Shown one piece after another: positions 8,268 to 19,274 of a stretch of DNA of 64,000 bases; the first letter of the stretch is position 1; the number at the start of each line of letters is the position of its first letter. Below the pieces are notes generated by a model. That model was not told the DNA's origin. It did not search any database and saw nothing but the letters and a program-made list of their open reading frames with translations. Made by a program: the position numbers and the translations under genes. Source of the DNA: an uncultured Ignavibacteria bacterium (lineage in GTDB: Bacteria; Bacteroidota; Ignavibacteria; SZUA-365); contig CAJXVM010000005.1 of assembly GCA_913061095.1 (NCBI GenBank), positions 181,751 through 245,750 of the forward strand, in the 5' to 3' direction.

Positions 8268-9473
8268 ATGCAGCGTACACCGCTCGACATTCTCACGCGG
8301 CTCGTCACCGCATCCGACAGGCTGGTCGGCGGTATCATGTCGGGTACGTCGGTGAACGGAATCGATGTGGCGCTGGTCCGTATTCGCGGGGGAGGTCTGC
8401 ACACGAAGACGGAACTTCTGCACTTCAGGGAGATGCTGTTCGCGGAGGAACTGCAGACGCGTATCTTTGCGAATTCCGAAGTCTCCTCGAGCAACGTGAA
8501 CGATATCTGCCTGCTGCATGCTGCGCTGAGTCACGCCTATGCCGCAGCGGTGGAGGAGACCTGCCGGGCTGCCGGTATCGGTGTCGAGGAATTGGACCTC
8601 ATCGGTATGCACGGACAGACTCTGCGGCATCTACCAGAGCCGATGGAGATTGCGGGCAGCAGCATCCGCTCGTCACTGCAGATCGGCAGCGGTCCGATGC
8701 TCGCAACGCTGCTCGACGTGCCGGTCGTGTATGACTTCCGGAGCAGCGATCTCGTGCTCGGCGGACAGGGTGCTCCGCTGGTACCCCATGTTGATTACCT
8801 GCTATTCCGGTCGGAGAAGGAGAACCGGGTGCTGCTCAATATCGGCGGGATCGCGAATGTGACGCTGCTTCCCCGCGGCTGTGATGCGGATGAGGTCATT
8901 GCATTCGACACCGGTCCGGGAAACATGATCATTGACGGACTTATGCGGAAATTCTACGGCAGGGAGTTCGATGAGGACGGCGCAGTGGCCGGTTCGGGCA
9001 CCGTCAACGTGGACCTCCTTTCCTGGATGATGCAGCATCCCTTCTATCGGCAGCCGCCGCCGAAGTCCACCGGGCGCGAGTTGTTCGGTGAGGATTATCT
9101 CAGTGACTTCCTGCATGTTGCACGGGAGCTCAGCGTCCGGGACACCAATGATCTCGTTGCTACTGCAGCTGAAGCGACGGTGCGCAGCATCAGCTGGCAG
9201 ATTCACGCCGTTGCCGAGGCGTGGGATTCATTTCATCTGTATGTCAGCGGGGGAGGCGCACGCAATCGCTTTCTCGTCGACGGGCTCAGGCATGCCTGTT
9301 CGAACGCGCGCGTGCAAGACGCGTCAGTGCTGGGCATGCATCCCGATGTAAAAGAAGCGGTCGCATTCGCCGTGCTGGCAAACGAGTGGCTGATGGGAAA
9401 TACTGCGAGCATCCCCGCTGCAACGGGAGCCGCGCGTCCCGCCGTGCTCGGCGCATTCGCTCTTCCGGGCTGA
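8268..9473 (+). CDS. anmK: Anhydro-N-acetylmuramic acid kinase
   Basis: 401 residues, slightly longer than E. coli AnmK. It cleaves the 1,6-anhydro ring and phosphorylates anhydroMurNAc to MurNAc-6-phosphate during cell-wall recycling in the cytoplasm. The N-terminal phosphate-binding motif reads MSGTSVNGID (residues 24-33), where the family has S-x-D-G; here Asp is Asn30. The catalytic motif FDTGPGN, the IGGIANVT loop and the C-terminal GGGARN motif are intact. No murQ, nagZ or ampG homologue lies next to it. The preceding tandem repeat sits in its leader. Confidence 0.93.
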   Translation: MQRTPLDILTRLVTASDRLVGGIMSGTSVNGIDVALVRIRGGGLHTKTELLHFREMLFAEELQTRIFANSEVSSSNVNDICLLHAALSHAYAAAVEETCRAAGIGVEELDLIGMHGQTLRHLPEPMEIAGSSIRSSLQIGSGPMLATLLDVPVVYDFRSSDLVLGGQGAPLVPHVDYLLFRSEKENRVLLNIGGIANVTLLPRGCDADEVIAFDTGPGNMIIDGLMRKFYGREFDEDGAVAGSGTVNVDLLSWMMQHPFYRQPPPKSTGRELFGEDYLSDFLHVARELSVRDTNDLVATAAEATVRSISWQIHAVAEAWDSFHLYVSGGGARNRFLVDGLRHACSNARVQDASVLGMHPDVKEAVAFAVLANEWLMGNTASIPAATGAARPAVLGAFALPG

Positions 9474-9959
9474 CCCTGAACGCCCCTGGGGAGACCCGCG
9501 GAAACGCGCGTGTCACCGCTGCATGAGCGCAGTCTGTTTGAAACCCTGATTTTCCGGGATAATTGTGAGATTCCGGTTAGCGTTCCCCGCCTGCTCCCCT
9601 CCGGACACCCCTTCCCCTTAAAGTTTTACATTAATTTTTTGCGAAGTTAATCCATGCTGTTGCAATGTGTTAGAGAATTCCTTTAATTTAGTTCTTGAAA
9701 CCAGACAACAGCCCAGTCTTGACATGAAACCAAGCAAGGCGTATATTCGAATCCACCAATCGGCAACGCCTTCCGCGTCCGTACACTGTACTTCCAAGGT
9801 ACGATTTCCCGAGCGTTTTCAGCGCCTGGGCGGGTGTGTATACGTCCCGGCGGAGAGGCTAAGTGCTTTATTTTCATGATTTTAGCTGTACCCCTTTTGC
9901 AGGTTCTGTGAAAGGGATTGTCATCTCATCTCTCACATAAAAACTAGTAGCGCCTCATT
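9474..9959 (+). promoter_or_regulatory. nrdJ upstream region: promoter and about 200-nt leader
   Basis: No gene is seen in these 486 bases. A canonical promoter, TTGACA (9720-9725), 17-nt spacer, TATATT (9743-9748), predicts a start near 9755 and a leader of about 205 nt before nrdJ. The leader has short dyads (GTACTT/AAGGTAC near 9793-9807; CGCC-GGG/CCC-GGCG near 9825-9856) and no Shine-Dalgarno close to the ATG. A cobalamin riboswitch was looked for, but the B12 box GCCACTG is absent; no NrdR box was recognised either. The stretch 9620-9720 is AT-rich. Confidence 0.6.
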
Positions 9960-12900
9960 ATGAAGATCACCCGTCGCTTCACGCAGCCCGGACAGAGCGC
10001 CTTTGACTGTTTTGAGTACACACGCCGCTCTTCCGTTCTCCGCAACCCGGATGGCAGTGTCGTTTTCGAACTGCATGATATTGAAGTGCCGTCGCACTGG
10101 TCACAGATGGCCACCGACATTCTCGCACAGAAATATTTCCGAAAAGCCGGGGTGCCTCAGTATAATGAGGACGGCAGTCCAATGCTGGATGAAAAGGGCG
10201 AGCAGGTGTACGGCGGCGAGACCAGCATCCGGCAGGTCGTGCATCGCATGGTCGGTTGCTGGCGCGACTGGGGTGAGAAGCACGGGTACTTCGACTCCGA
10301 AGAGGATGCGCAGAATTACTATGATGAGATGGCGTTTACGCTGCTGCGGCAGATGGCCGCACCCAATTCTCCTCAGTGGTTCAATACCGGCCTGCATTAC
10401 GCCTACGGCATCACCGGGAACTCGCAGGGACATTTCTATGCGGATCCGGAGAGCGGCGAGGTCGTGCCGTCGAAGGACGCTTACAGCCGTCCGCAGCCGC
10501 ACGCCTGTTTCATTCAGTCTGTCGAGGATGACCTGGTCAACGAGGGGGGGATCTTCGATCTCGTCACCCGCGAGGCGCGCATCTTCAAGTACGGGTCGGG
10601 GACGGGAAGCAATTTCAGCAACCTGCGCGGGCGCAATGAGCGTCTCTCCGGCGGCGGTGTGTCTTCCGGACTCATGTCTTTCCTGAAGATCAACGATCGC
10701 GCGGCGGGAGCCATCAAGTCGGGCGGTACCACGCGCCGCGCCGCGAAGATGGTCGTGCTCAACGTCGACCATCCCGATATCGAAGAGTTCGCGGAATGGA
10801 AGATGCTCGAAGAGCAGAAAGTCGCCGCGCTGGTGACGGGGAGCCAGAACAACCGCCAGCATCTCAACACCATTATGCAGGCGGCGATCAAGGGCGAATC
10901 CACAGACTTCCATGTGAACAAGGAACTTGAATCCGCGATCCATCGGGCACGCCGCGCCGGTGTGCAGGAGAATTACATTTACCGTGCGCTGCAGCTTGTC
11001 GAGCAGGGGGAGTCGGAACTCGACATCCACATGTTCAACACGCATTACGAGGGGGATGCCTATCTCACCGTCAGCGGCCAGAACTCCAACAACTCCGTGC
11101 GCGTGACCAACGATTTCCTGAGCGCGGTGGAGAACGACGGTTCGTGGAAGCTGACCTACCGCACGACGGGCGAGGTGGCGAAGACGGTGCGGGCGCATGA
11201 ACTATGGGAAAAGATCTGCTATGCCGCCTGGTCCAGCGCGGATCCGGGCATCCAGTACGATACCACGATCAACGAATGGCACACCTGTCCGGCAGACGGC
11301 CGCATCAACGCCAGCAATCCCTGCTCCGAATACATGTTCCTCGACGACACGGCCTGCAATCTCGCGTCGTTCAACCTCAAGTATTTCTGGGATGAAGGAA
11401 AGCACGAGTTCAGGGTCGACGACTTCCGTCACGCTGTCCGGCTGTGGACGCTGACGCTCGAGATCTCCGTATTGATGGCGCAGTTCCCCAGCAAATCCGT
11501 TGCGCTCAAGAGCTATCAGTTCCGCACGCTGGGACTGGGGTACGCAAACCTCGGATCCCTGCTCATGGTAGCGGGCGTTCCGTATGACAGCGAAAAGGGA
11601 CGCGCGCTCGCCGGCGGTATCACCGCCCTGATGACAGGCGAATCCTACGCCGCCTCAGCCGAAATCGCGCGCGACCAGGGCGCGTTCCCGCGCTACGACG
11701 ACAACCGCGACAACATGCTGCGCGTTATTCGCAATCACCGGCGGGCGGCGCATGCGAGCCCGGAAAACGAGTATGAGGGACTGACGATCAAGCCGATGCC
11801 GATCGATGAGAACCTGTGTCCCGCAAACCTGCTGCATGCCGCGCGCTCGAGCTGGGACCGCGCCCTCGAGTATGGTGAGGAATTCGGCTACCGCAACGCG
11901 CAGGTCTCCGTGCTGGCTCCGACCGGTACCATCGGACTGGTCATGGACTGCGACACCACGGGCGTCGAGCCGGATTTCGCGATCGTGAAATTCAAAAAGC
12001 TCGCCGGCGGCGGTTACTTCAAGATTGTCAACCAGTCCGTGCCAAAGGCCCTCGAATATCTCAGCTATTCGCCGGAGCAAATCGACGATATCGAAAAATA
12101 CATCAAGGGGCACGGCACACTCGCCGGCTGTCCGGAGATCAACCGTGACAGTCTCATGGAGAAGGGATTCACCGGCGAAGCGATCGAGAAACTCGAATCC
12201 CAGCTGGATTCCGTCTTCGAGCTGCGCTTCGCCTTCAACAAGTGGGTACTCGGCGACCATTTCTGCAAGCGTCTCGGCTTCTCCGAGGAACAGCTCAACG
12301 ATCCCAACTTCGACATGCTCAAGGCCCTGGGATTCACGTCCGCGCAGATCGAACGTGCAAACGAATACGTCTGCGGGACCATGATGATCGAGGGAGCCCC
12401 GCATGTGAAGAATTCCGATCTGCCGGTGTTCGACACCGCAAACAAGTGCGGCAAGCGCGGCGAACGTTTCATCGCCTATGAGGGGCACATCCGCATGATG
12501 GCCGCGGTGCAGCCGTTCATCTCCGGCGCCATTTCGAAAACCATCAACATGCCGGCCGACGCCACCATCGCCGATGTCCGCCGGGCATACGAGCTCTCCT
12601 GGAAACTCATGCTGAAGGCCAACGCGATCTATCGCGACGGCAGCAAACTCTCGCAGCCGCTCAATACCATCAGCGATCCGGAGGCGGAGGCGCTGTCGGA
12701 GATGGGCGACGAAAACGACTTCGACGAGCAGGTCGGCCCGCGACAGGTGCAGGAGAAAATCGTCACGCGCATCGAGCGCCGGAAACTGCCCGCCAAGCGG
12801 CACGGCTTCGTGCGCGAGGCAGTCGTGGGCGGGCACAAGGTCTTCCTGCGCACAGGCGAGTACGACGACGGGCAGCTCGGCGAAATCTTCATCGACATGT

Positions 12901-13433
12901 ACAAGGAAGGCGCCTCGTTCAAGGGACTGCTCAACTGTTTCGCGGTGCTCGCGTCAAAGGCCCTGCAGTATGGCGTACCGCTCGAAGAGCTTGTCGACTC
13001 CTTTACCTTCACCCGCTTCGAACCGGCGGGTGTCGTCATCGGACACGAGGCAATCAAGAACTCCACCTCCATCCTCGACTATGTTTTCCGTGTGCTCGGT
13101 TACGAGTATCTCGGCCGTCAGGACTTCGTGCATGTCCGTTCAGTGGACGAAACCAATGAACAGCCGCTCGCCAGCTTCAACACACCGCCGACGCTGTCAA
13201 AGAAGCGTGAAAACGGCGAACAGAATGCGTCGGCACAGGCAGCGCAGAAATCCGCACCGCAGCCGGAAGCCGTGACCGCAAAGAGCACACGCAAGAGCAG
13301 CGATACGGTCATGGTCGCACGTCAGCAGGGATACACCGGTGAAATGTGCGAGTCCTGCGGCTCCTCGCGTGTCAAACGCAACGGCGCCTGCACCGTGTGC
13401 GAGGACTGCGGCACGACAAGCGGATGTTCCTGA
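9960..13433 (+). CDS. nrdJ: Vitamin B12-dependent ribonucleotide reductase, class II
   Basis: 1157 residues, usual for the long NrdJ family. It reduces ribonucleotides to deoxyribonucleotides using adenosylcobalamin, independent of oxygen. Visible motifs: the N-terminal NSPQWFNTG and [12 protein letters not shown], the catalytic NPCSEY and ACNLASFNL, the barrel motif APTGTIG, then [13 protein letters not shown] (ANKCGKRGE). The C-terminal insertion and tail end in a zinc-ribbon-like module CESCG...CTVCEDCG plus the terminal redox pair region SGCS. A low-complexity Ala/Lys/Ser linker (about 1080-1120) joins the tail. The gene follows a strong promoter and leader and ends in a perfect intrinsic terminator, so it is monocistronic. 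No class I nrdAB is in the window. Confidence 0.97.
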   Translation: MKITRRFTQPGQSAFDCFEYTRRSSVLRNPDGSVVFELHDIEVPSHWSQMATDILAQKYFRKAGVPQYNEDGSPMLDEKGEQVYGGETSIRQVVHRMVGCWRDWGEKHGYFDSEEDAQNYYDEMAFTLLRQMAAPNSPQWFNTGLHYAYGITGNSQGHFYADPESGEVVPSKDAYSRPQPHACFIQSVEDDLVNEGGIFDLVTREARIFKYGSGTGSNFSNLRGRNERLSGGGVSSGLMSFLKINDRAAGAIKSGGTTRRAAKMVVLNVDHPDIEEFAEWKMLEEQKVAALVTGSQNNRQHLNTIMQAAIKGESTDFHVNKELESAIHRARRAGVQENYIYRALQLVEQGESELDIHMFNTHYEGDAYLTVSGQNSNNSVRVTNDFLSAVENDGSWKLTYRTTGEVAKTVRAHELWEKICYAAWSSADPGIQYDTTINEWHTCPADGRINASNPCSEYMFLDDTACNLASFNLKYFWDEGKHEFRVDDFRHAVRLWTLTLEISVLMAQFPSKSVALKSYQFRTLGLGYANLGSLLMVAGVPYDSEKGRALAGGITALMTGESYAASAEIARDQGAFPRYDDNRDNMLRVIRNHRRAAHASPENEYEGLTIKPMPIDENLCPANLLHAARSSWDRALEYGEEFGYRNAQVSVLAPTGTIGLVMDCDTTGVEPDFAIVKFKKLAGGGYFKIVNQSVPKALEYLSYSPEQIDDIEKYIKGHGTLAGCPEINRDSLMEKGFTGEAIEKLESQLDSVFELRFAFNKWVLGDHFCKRLGFSEEQLNDPNFDMLKALGFTSAQIERANEYVCGTMMIEGAPHVKNSDLPVFDTANKCGKRGERFIAYEGHIRMMAAVQPFISGAISKTINMPADATIADVRRAYELSWKLMLKANAIYRDGSKLSQPLNTISDPEAEALSEMGDENDFDEQVGPRQVQEKIVTRIERRKLPAKRHGFVREAVVGGHKVFLRTGEYDDGQLGEIFIDMYKEGASFKGLLNCFAVLASKALQYGVPLEELVDSFTFTRFEPAGVVIGHEAIKNSTSILDYVFRVLGYEYLGRQDFVHVRSVDETNEQPLASFNTPPTLSKKRENGEQNASAQAAQKSAPQPEAVTAKSTRKSSDTVMVARQQGYTGEMCESCGSSRVKRNGACTVCEDCGTTSGCS

Positions 13434-13454
13434 GACACATGCACTGACTCGGAA

Positions 13455-13496
13455 ACGGGCGAACGGACGATGCGTCCCTTCGCCCGTATTTTTTTT
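13455..13496 (+). terminator. Intrinsic terminator of nrdJ
   Basis: ACGGGCGAACGGACG and its near-complement CGTCCCTTCGCCCGT form a long GC stem with an ATG loop, followed by a run of eight T (13489-13496). Textbook rho-independent terminator, 22 nt after the nrdJ stop. Confidence 0.92.
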
Positions 13497-13537
13497 GTAG
13501 ATTACCGCCGATACGCGTACCAGCAAGCGGGTATATC

Positions 13538-14803
13538 ATGCATGCAGCTCACCGCAGCCGCCTCGCGGCACTTTTTCTCCTCCTGATCACTCTTTCCGCC
13601 TGTGATGCGGTTCGTTTCTGGGATGCCCCCGAACCTGTCGCCAACATGTCCACCGCTGATAGCGAAGTGCTCGACGTGCGAAAGGAAGCCACGCTCATTC
13701 AGAGCTCCATCGGAAAGATGGACCGGCAGGATCTCCCGACCTTCGATCTCGGTGACACGCAGCTCGATGTTTCGCTGTACTTCGATGCCGGACGTCTCCG
13801 TCTGGTCGACGAGCGCATTCGCACCGACAACGAATCCTATTCGCGCAACCGCTACTACTACAACGACGAGGCGCTATTCTTTTTCTATTCCAAGGCCGAT
13901 ATCAGGCTGAATCCCGGAGAGCGGCCCGCCGAATATGCCGACGGACTGACACGCATGTACTTCAACAAAAAGGGAAACATGTTCGACTACGAGAAGTCGG
14001 TGAACGGCCTCGAGACGAATATGCAGGAAGGAGAGCTCGCCGGCGTGATGCGGCGTGCCTTTGCGTTGCGGGAGCTTGACTGGGACCGGACATCCGGCGT
14101 TGTTGATACGACGGCCTTCCTCGCCGTTATCAATACGGTGGATGAACTGGAAAAAGGCCTGCTGGGCAGCGCGGATCCCGGTGACGAAACAGCGTCTCCT
14201 GAGATGGATATGGAAGGGGAAACCATCACCGAAGACACGGAGGCAGCTGCAGTGCCGTCAGAGCAGGCAGCGCCGGCGCCAACCTCCACCACACGGAAAA
14301 TCACCCAGTCGCAGACATCCCGCGAGTCCGCGCCTCCGCCGACCGAGCATGCGACACCATCCCGGTCACAGACATCCCGTCAGTCCGCGCCTCCGCCGTC
14401 CGGGGCGAGAACATCCTCACCTCCTCCCGCCGTCGTGCCCGCGGACGAAGTCCTTATCGAGCCGCACACGCATGCCATGCTGCCCGGAAAGCTGAGCAGT
14501 CACCGTATCCGCTTTCAGAAGGGATACACCGGCGCGACGCTGAGCGCTTCCGTGCGCACGCGCAGTCACAAGGAATATGTGCTGCGTGCCCAACGGGGAC
14601 AGCGCATGTCGGCGACGCTGAGCACCGACAGTCCCGACGTGTTTTTCCGTGTCTTTCTCGACGACGGTGACATCAGCGGACGCCGCCGCAACTGGAGCGG
14701 CACGCTCCCACGCACCGCGGATTATCACATCGTTGTCTACGTGCGCCTCGATGCGAAGCGCGGCACCGAAGCTGGATACACGATCAGCATGAGCATCGAG
14801 TAA
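13538..14803 (+). CDS. Lipoprotein with repeat linker and pre-peptidase-like C-terminal domain
   Basis: 421 residues. A lipobox (LSAC, Cys22) marks it as a lipoprotein. Residues 50-210 form a globular part of unknown family, containing LIQSSIGKMDRQDLP and a region that describes Y-N-D-E-A-L-F-F-F. A proline/serine linker (about 225-310) contains two copies of SQTSR(E/Q)SAPPP. The last 110 residues resemble a bacterial pre-peptidase C-terminal (PPC) beta-sandwich (RFQKGYTGATL...ADYHIVVYVRL). A TAGATT -10-like element lies 35 nt upstream of the start. Probably envelope-anchored and ligand-binding; no enzyme motif seen. Confidence 0.65.
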   Translation: MHAAHRSRLAALFLLLITLSACDAVRFWDAPEPVANMSTADSEVLDVRKEATLIQSSIGKMDRQDLPTFDLGDTQLDVSLYFDAGRLRLVDERIRTDNESYSRNRYYYNDEALFFFYSKADIRLNPGERPAEYADGLTRMYFNKKGNMFDYEKSVNGLETNMQEGELAGVMRRAFALRELDWDRTSGVVDTTAFLAVINTVDELEKGLLGSADPGDETASPEMDMEGETITEDTEAAAVPSEQAAPAPTSTTRKITQSQTSRESAPPPTEHATPSRSQTSRQSAPPPSGARTSSPPPAVVPADEVLIEPHTHAMLPGKLSSHRIRFQKGYTGATLSASVRTRSHKEYVLRAQRGQRMSATLSTDSPDVFFRVFLDDGDISGRRRNWSGTLPRTADYHIVVYVRLDAKRGTEAGYTISMSIE

Positions 14804-14845
14804 GAAACCCGTCACCGGTGTCTGCCTGACAGAGGGATCTACATA

Positions 14846-15340
14846 TTATTCCGTGGCGCCGCTCGAAAGGTTTTTGCTGCGCTCGATGGACTGCAGCGCG
14901 AGGTACTGCGAGCCGAAGCGCTCCAGGTTGTCGATCTCCGTGTCATACTGGTCGAAGTGCCGCTCCTCGTCATCCACCAGCTGCTCGAAAAGTTTCTTTG
15001 TCCTCGAGTCCGCATTGGCGGCGGATTCGTTCGCCCAGGTATTGTAGTCCCGAACACTGCTCGCCTCCATACTGCTTGCCAGCTCGAGCATCTCGCGCAC
15101 ACTGTGCAGCTTCTGAATTTCATTCGCCAGCGTCATGTTTACTTCCCCCTTCAGAAAGAGGATGCGTTCGGCAAGCATCTCCACGTGCATCATCTCCTCG
15201 ATGGCAGTCTTGCGAAACAGGTTGCTGAGCAACTCGAAGCCCTGGTCATCACAGTGAAAGTGAAAATACATGTACTGGTGCACCGCGGTCAGTTCGTCGG
15301 CGACCGCTTTGTTGAGCAATTCAATGCTTTTTTCGTGCAT
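14846..15340 (-). CDS. bfr: Bacterioferritin
   Basis: 164 residues from ATG 15340, which has GGAG 7 nt upstream; longer in-frame starts add non-conserved sequence. Iron-storage ferritin with an intrinsic di-iron ferroxidase centre. Ligands equivalent to the E. coli set are present: Glu16, Tyr23, Glu49, His52, Glu92, Glu125 and His128. Met50 matches the heme-binding Met52, so this is a true bacterioferritin rather than a heme-free ferritin. It oxidises Fe2+ and stores Fe3+ in a 24-mer cage in the cytoplasm. Convergent with the lipoprotein gene (42 nt apart). The FetAB-like exporter at 42-43.5 kb is another iron-related locus in the window. Confidence 0.92.
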   Translation of the reverse strand: MHEKSIELLNKAVADELTAVHQYMYFHFHCDDQGFELLSNLFRKTAIEEMMHVEMLAERILFLKGEVNMTLANEIQKLHSVREMLELASSMEASSVRDYNTWANESAANADSRTKKLFEQLVDDEERHFDQYDTEIDNLERFGSQYLALQSIERSKNLSSGATE

Positions 15341-15560
15341 TACACGACTCCAAATAATGTACTGTGTTGTCGTTTCCGGCACCGGGATATTGCAGTTCAT
15401 CCGGCGATGCATGTAATTTTAAGAATGCATGCGTAATTCGCAAAATTTGTCCGTCAGTGGGGGGATCGCCATCTCACTGATCTCCGGCTGTAACGTATTC
15501 CCTGCGGCGCATGGATCACACGGCATGACGAATTCCACTCAACCGCATATCACCTCGTAG

Positions 15561-16796
15561 ATGTTTTCCTCACGGCTTCCATTCGATCTCACTCCGAACG
15601 CGCTCGCGGAGGTACGGGCTGATCTGACTGCGCACGGCATTCGCATCAGGGATCTCACACTGGCCAATCCAACACGAGCGGGACTGCGATATCCGCATGA
15701 TGCCATCGCCGCGGCGCTTTCGGCAGGTGCCCGTTCGCCGTACGATCCCGATCCGCGGGGATTATCGAAGACCCGCGAAGCGATCGCCGCCTACTATGCC
15801 GGTGACGGACGAACCGTGCATACGGAGTGCATGCATTGCACTGCCTCCACGAGCGAGGCCTACGGCATGCTTCTTCGGATGCTCTGCGATCCGGGAGACG
15901 AAATCTGCGTGGCGTATCCCGCTTATCCACTCTTCTCTTTTCTCACCGCGCTCGAAAGCGTACGGTTGCGCCCCTACCATCTCCGTCGCACGCCGCTCGG
16001 CCACTGGCGCATTTCATTTCCTTCACTCGAAGCAGCGCTCAGCGAACGCACCCGAGCCGTCGTCGTGGTCAATCCCTCGAATCCCGCGGGCAGTTTCCTG
16101 CAGTCCGACGAACTGCAACGCCTCGATGCGCTGTGTGCGGGCCACGGGATCGCACTGATCGTCGATGAAGTGTTTTTTGACTATCCGCTCGGCGAGGGGA
16201 CACGAGCGCGCAGCGCAGGCACCGGGGGAGAGTCGCTGCGCTTCACGCTCAACGGCCTCTCGAAGATCCTCGGACTGCCGCAGCTGAAGCTGGCATGGAT
16301 ACTCACCGAAGGGCCTGAGGATCCGCGCCGCGAGGCGCTGGAACGGCTGGATGTAATCTCCGACACCTACCTCAGCGCCGCGACCCCAGTCATGGATGCC
16401 GCGGCAGCGCTGTTCACGCTCCGTGAGGGATTGCAGCGTCAGATCCGTCAGCGATGCACGCGGAATCTGCATGTCGCACGGCAGGAACTGGGCGATCGGC
16501 TGCTCGAGCCCGAGGGTGGATGGAATGCGCTGATCGCGTTCGGGGAGGAGGAGCGGTCGGAGCATTCACGACCGTTACAGCGCAAGAGCAGCAGGCAGGA
16601 TCGGCTGGCGGAGGGGAACGTCTCCGCTGCGGAGGATGAGCAGCGGGCACTGCGGCTGCTGCGCGAGCAACACGTGCTGCTGCACCCCGGATACCTGTTC
16701 GACTTCCCGGAGGGTTCCTGGGGCGTGGTCAGTCTTCTTTCCGAGCCGTCCGTGTTCGATGATGCGGTAGCGCATATCGCTGAATTTCTGCGATGA
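15561..16796 (+). CDS. PLP-dependent aminotransferase, class I/II (fold type I)
   Basis: 411 residues. The fold-type-I motifs are clear: TASTSEAYG for phosphate contacts, NPSNPAGSFL (the NPxNPtG motif), DEVFFDYPL with the PLP-ring Asp, and LNGLSKILGLPQLKLAWI with the Schiff-base Lys in SK followed by the R/K-rich K-x-x-W-I. A charged insertion (RSEHSRPLQRKSSRQDR, about 335-350) is not typical of the family. The substrate cannot be told; relatives include aspartate/alanine-type transaminases. No partner genes adjoin; it converges on aconitase across a strong terminator. Confidence 0.88.
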   Translation: MFSSRLPFDLTPNALAEVRADLTAHGIRIRDLTLANPTRAGLRYPHDAIAAALSAGARSPYDPDPRGLSKTREAIAAYYAGDGRTVHTECMHCTASTSEAYGMLLRMLCDPGDEICVAYPAYPLFSFLTALESVRLRPYHLRRTPLGHWRISFPSLEAALSERTRAVVVVNPSNPAGSFLQSDELQRLDALCAGHGIALIVDEVFFDYPLGEGTRARSAGTGGESLRFTLNGLSKILGLPQLKLAWILTEGPEDPRREALERLDVISDTYLSAATPVMDAAAALFTLREGLQRQIRQRCTRNLHVARQELGDRLLEPEGGWNALIAFGEEERSEHSRPLQRKSSRQDRLAEGNVSAAEDEQRALRLLREQHVLLHPGYLFDFPEGSWGVVSLLSEPSVFDDAVAHIAEFLR

Positions 16797-16897
16797 TGTG
16801 CACGGTCAGAAGGTATTCATGATTCTGGGGGACATGGAGGTTTCGTTCAGACACAGTACCGGGCATTCAACGCTCCACCGCCGAAGTTCCCCGTACA

Positions 16898-16935
16898 GAC
16901 ACCGAGGGGCGCACATTTGTGCGCCCCCGTGTGTC
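16898..16935. terminator. Bidirectional terminator hairpin
   Basis: GGGGCGCAC (16906-16914) and GTGCGCCCC (16919-16927) form a perfect 9-bp stem with a 4-nt ATTT loop, extended by GACAC/GTGTC outer pairs. It lies between the convergent aminotransferase and aconitase genes. Confidence 0.8.
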
Positions 16936-16957
16936 AACAGACAGTTCTGATTGTCGG

Positions 16958-19216
16958 TCAGGCGTTTTTCTGCGCGATCAGGTTCAGCGCGCTGCCGGCT
17001 TTCCACCATTCGATCTGCTGCGCATTGAGCGTGTGATTGAGCAGCGCCGAGTCGGTGTTTCCGTCCGCGTGCGTGATCACCATGGTCAGCTGCTTGCCCG
17101 GGGCGAGCTCTTCGACCAGCAGTGTGATGCGGTCGTCTTCGCGGATCTTGTCATAGTCTGACGGATCCGCGAACGTGAGCGGCAGCACGCCCTGTTTTTT
17201 CAGGTTGGTTTCGTGGATGCGCGCGAACGATTTGACGATGATCGCCTTGGCACCGAGATGTCGCGGCTCCATCGCAGCGTGCTCGCGGCTCGAGCCTTCA
17301 CCGTAATTCTCATCGCCGACCACGACCCAGTGTTCACCGGCGGCCTTGTATGCCCGGGCGACATTGGGGACCTCGTCGTATTCACCGGTGTTCTGGTTCT
17401 TGACCTTGTTCGCCACACCGTTGAAGTCGTTGATGGCGCCGATAAACATGTTGTTGGAAATGTTGTCAAGATGCCCGCGGAAGCGCAGCCAGGGACCGGC
17501 CATGGAGATGTGATCGGTCGTGCACTTGCCGCGCACCTTGAGCAGGAGATTCATGTCGCGGTATTCCTCCGTCTTCGGCGCCGGGAACGGTGTCAGCACC
17601 TGCAGACGGTTGCTCTCGGGATCCACGGCGACCTGTACGCTGGCGCCATCCTGCGCCGGCGGCACGTACCCCTCGGGATCAGGGACGAATCCCTCGGAGG
17701 GAAGCTCGTCACCCGTGGGTGGATCAAGACGCACCTCATCACCATTCTCGTTTACCAGCGTGTCCTTCGTGAAATCGAAGGTCAGCTGCCCGGCCAGTGC
17801 CAGCGCGGCCACGGTTTCGGGACTGGCCACGAAGGCGTGCGTGTCGGGATTGCCGTCATTGCGTCCCGTGAAGTTGCGGTTGAACGAGGTGATGATGGAG
17901 TTGCGGTCACCTTTTTCCACATCGTGCCGCTTCCACTGGCCGATACAGGGACCGCAGGCATTCGCCAGCACCGTGCCGCCGATCTCTTCGAGAACGCCGA
18001 GCTGTCCGTCGCGCTCGATCGTGGCGCGAACCTGCTCGGAGCCGGGAGTGATGGTGAACTCGGATTTCGTTTTCAGTCCTTTCTCCCGCGCCTGTTTCGC
18101 GATCGCGGCGACGCGGTCGATGTCTTCATAGCTGGAATTCGTGCACGAGCCGATCAGCGCCACGCGCAGTTCCTCGGGCCAGTCATTTTTCTTCACCGCC
18201 GCGGCGAACTCGGAAATCGGATGCGCGAGATCGGGGGTGAAAGGTCCGTTGATATGCGGTTCGAGTGCACTCAGGTCGATATGAATGACCTGATCGTAGT
18301 ACTTCTCCGGATCGGCCTCGACCTCCGGATCGGCCTGCAGGTGCTCGTTGAGTGCATCAGCCATATCGGCAAGATCGGCGCGTTCAGTGGAGCGCAGGTA
18401 TTTCGAGCTTTTCTCGTCATAGGGGAACACCGACGTCGTGGCACCGATTTCCGCACCCATGTTGCAGATCGTGCCCTTGCCCGTGGCGGAAATCGTGCGG
18501 CAGCCGTCACCGAAGTATTCGACGATTGCGCCGGTGCCGCCCTTGACGGTCAGGATGCCGGCGAGCTTGAGAATGACGTCCTTCGGCGAGGTCCACCCGC
18601 TCATCTTTCCGGTGAGCTTGACCCCGATCAGTTTCGGGAATTTCAGTTCCCAGGGCATTCCGGCCATCACGTCCACGGCGTCCGCGCCGCCGACACCGAT
18701 GGCGATCATCCCGAGGCCGCCGGCGTTGGGCGTGTGAGAGTCCGTGCCGATCATCATGCCACCGGGGAAGGCGTAGTTTTCCAGCACGACCTGATGGATG
18801 ATGCCCGCGCCGGGCTTCCAGAAACCGATGCCGTACTTCTTCGACACCGATGCGAGAAAGTCAAACACCTCGCGGTTGCTGTCCAGCGAGGAGGCGAGAT
18901 CCTCCTTCGCGCCGTGCTCAGCGAGAATGAGATGGTCGCAGTGCACCGTCGACGGCACCGCCACCTGCGGGATGCCGGCGCTCATGAACTGCAGTAATGC
19001 CATCTGCGCGGTGGCATCCTGCATGGCCACGCGGTCGGGACCGAAGTTGACGTAGTCCTTCGCGCGCTCCAGCGGCGCCGCGGGTGTCTCCCACAGGTGC
19101 GAATACAGCACTTTTTCAGTATAGGTCATCGGACGGTTCAGCAGCTTCCGTGCCGCGCCGATGCGCTCCGGCATCGCCTTGTAGGTCCGCTGAATCATGT
19201 CAAAATTCATCGTCAT
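16958..19216 (-). CDS. acn: Aconitate hydratase
   Basis: 752 residues from ATG 19216, which has GGAG 8 nt upstream; an in-frame ATG at 19252 is also possible. Interconverts citrate and isocitrate in the TCA cycle through a [4Fe-4S] cluster. Cluster cysteines are in [10 protein letters not shown] and ACGPCIGQW. Substrate-binding motifs [12 protein letters not shown] and the C-terminal swivel-domain [22 protein letters not shown] are present. The sequence is closer to the mitochondrial-type aconitase family than to AcnA or AcnB. TATATT (minus strand, 19256-19251) is a plausible -10 element, 35 nt before the start. Confidence 0.95.
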   Translation of the reverse strand: MTMNFDMIQRTYKAMPERIGAARKLLNRPMTYTEKVLYSHLWETPAAPLERAKDYVNFGPDRVAMQDATAQMALLQFMSAGIPQVAVPSTVHCDHLILAEHGAKEDLASSLDSNREVFDFLASVSKKYGIGFWKPGAGIIHQVVLENYAFPGGMMIGTDSHTPNAGGLGMIAIGVGGADAVDVMAGMPWELKFPKLIGVKLTGKMSGWTSPKDVILKLAGILTVKGGTGAIVEYFGDGCRTISATGKGTICNMGAEIGATTSVFPYDEKSSKYLRSTERADLADMADALNEHLQADPEVEADPEKYYDQVIHIDLSALEPHINGPFTPDLAHPISEFAAAVKKNDWPEELRVALIGSCTNSSYEDIDRVAAIAKQAREKGLKTKSEFTITPGSEQVRATIERDGQLGVLEEIGGTVLANACGPCIGQWKRHDVEKGDRNSIITSFNRNFTGRNDGNPDTHAFVASPETVAALALAGQLTFDFTKDTLVNENGDEVRLDPPTGDELPSEGFVPDPEGYVPPAQDGASVQVAVDPESNRLQVLTPFPAPKTEEYRDMNLLLKVRGKCTTDHISMAGPWLRFRGHLDNISNNMFIGAINDFNGVANKVKNQNTGEYDEVPNVARAYKAAGEHWVVVGDENYGEGSSREHAAMEPRHLGAKAIIVKSFARIHETNLKKQGVLPLTFADPSDYDKIREDDRITLLVEELAPGKQLTMVITHADGNTDSALLNHTLNAQQIEWWKAGSALNLIAQKNA

Positions 19217-19274
19217 GATAGATTCTCCGTATAGATCCTGGATATCATTCAATATACGAAATGTATGGAGACAG

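Noticed and set aside
9755..9959. Adenosylcobalamin riboswitch before nrdJ
   Set aside because: The conserved B12 box GCCACTG and the usual core elements are missing.
17213..18997. 594-codon open frame on the plus strand opposite aconitase
   Set aside because: It is an antisense shadow caused by high GC at third codon positions; the minus-strand frame encodes a complete aconitase with all motifs.
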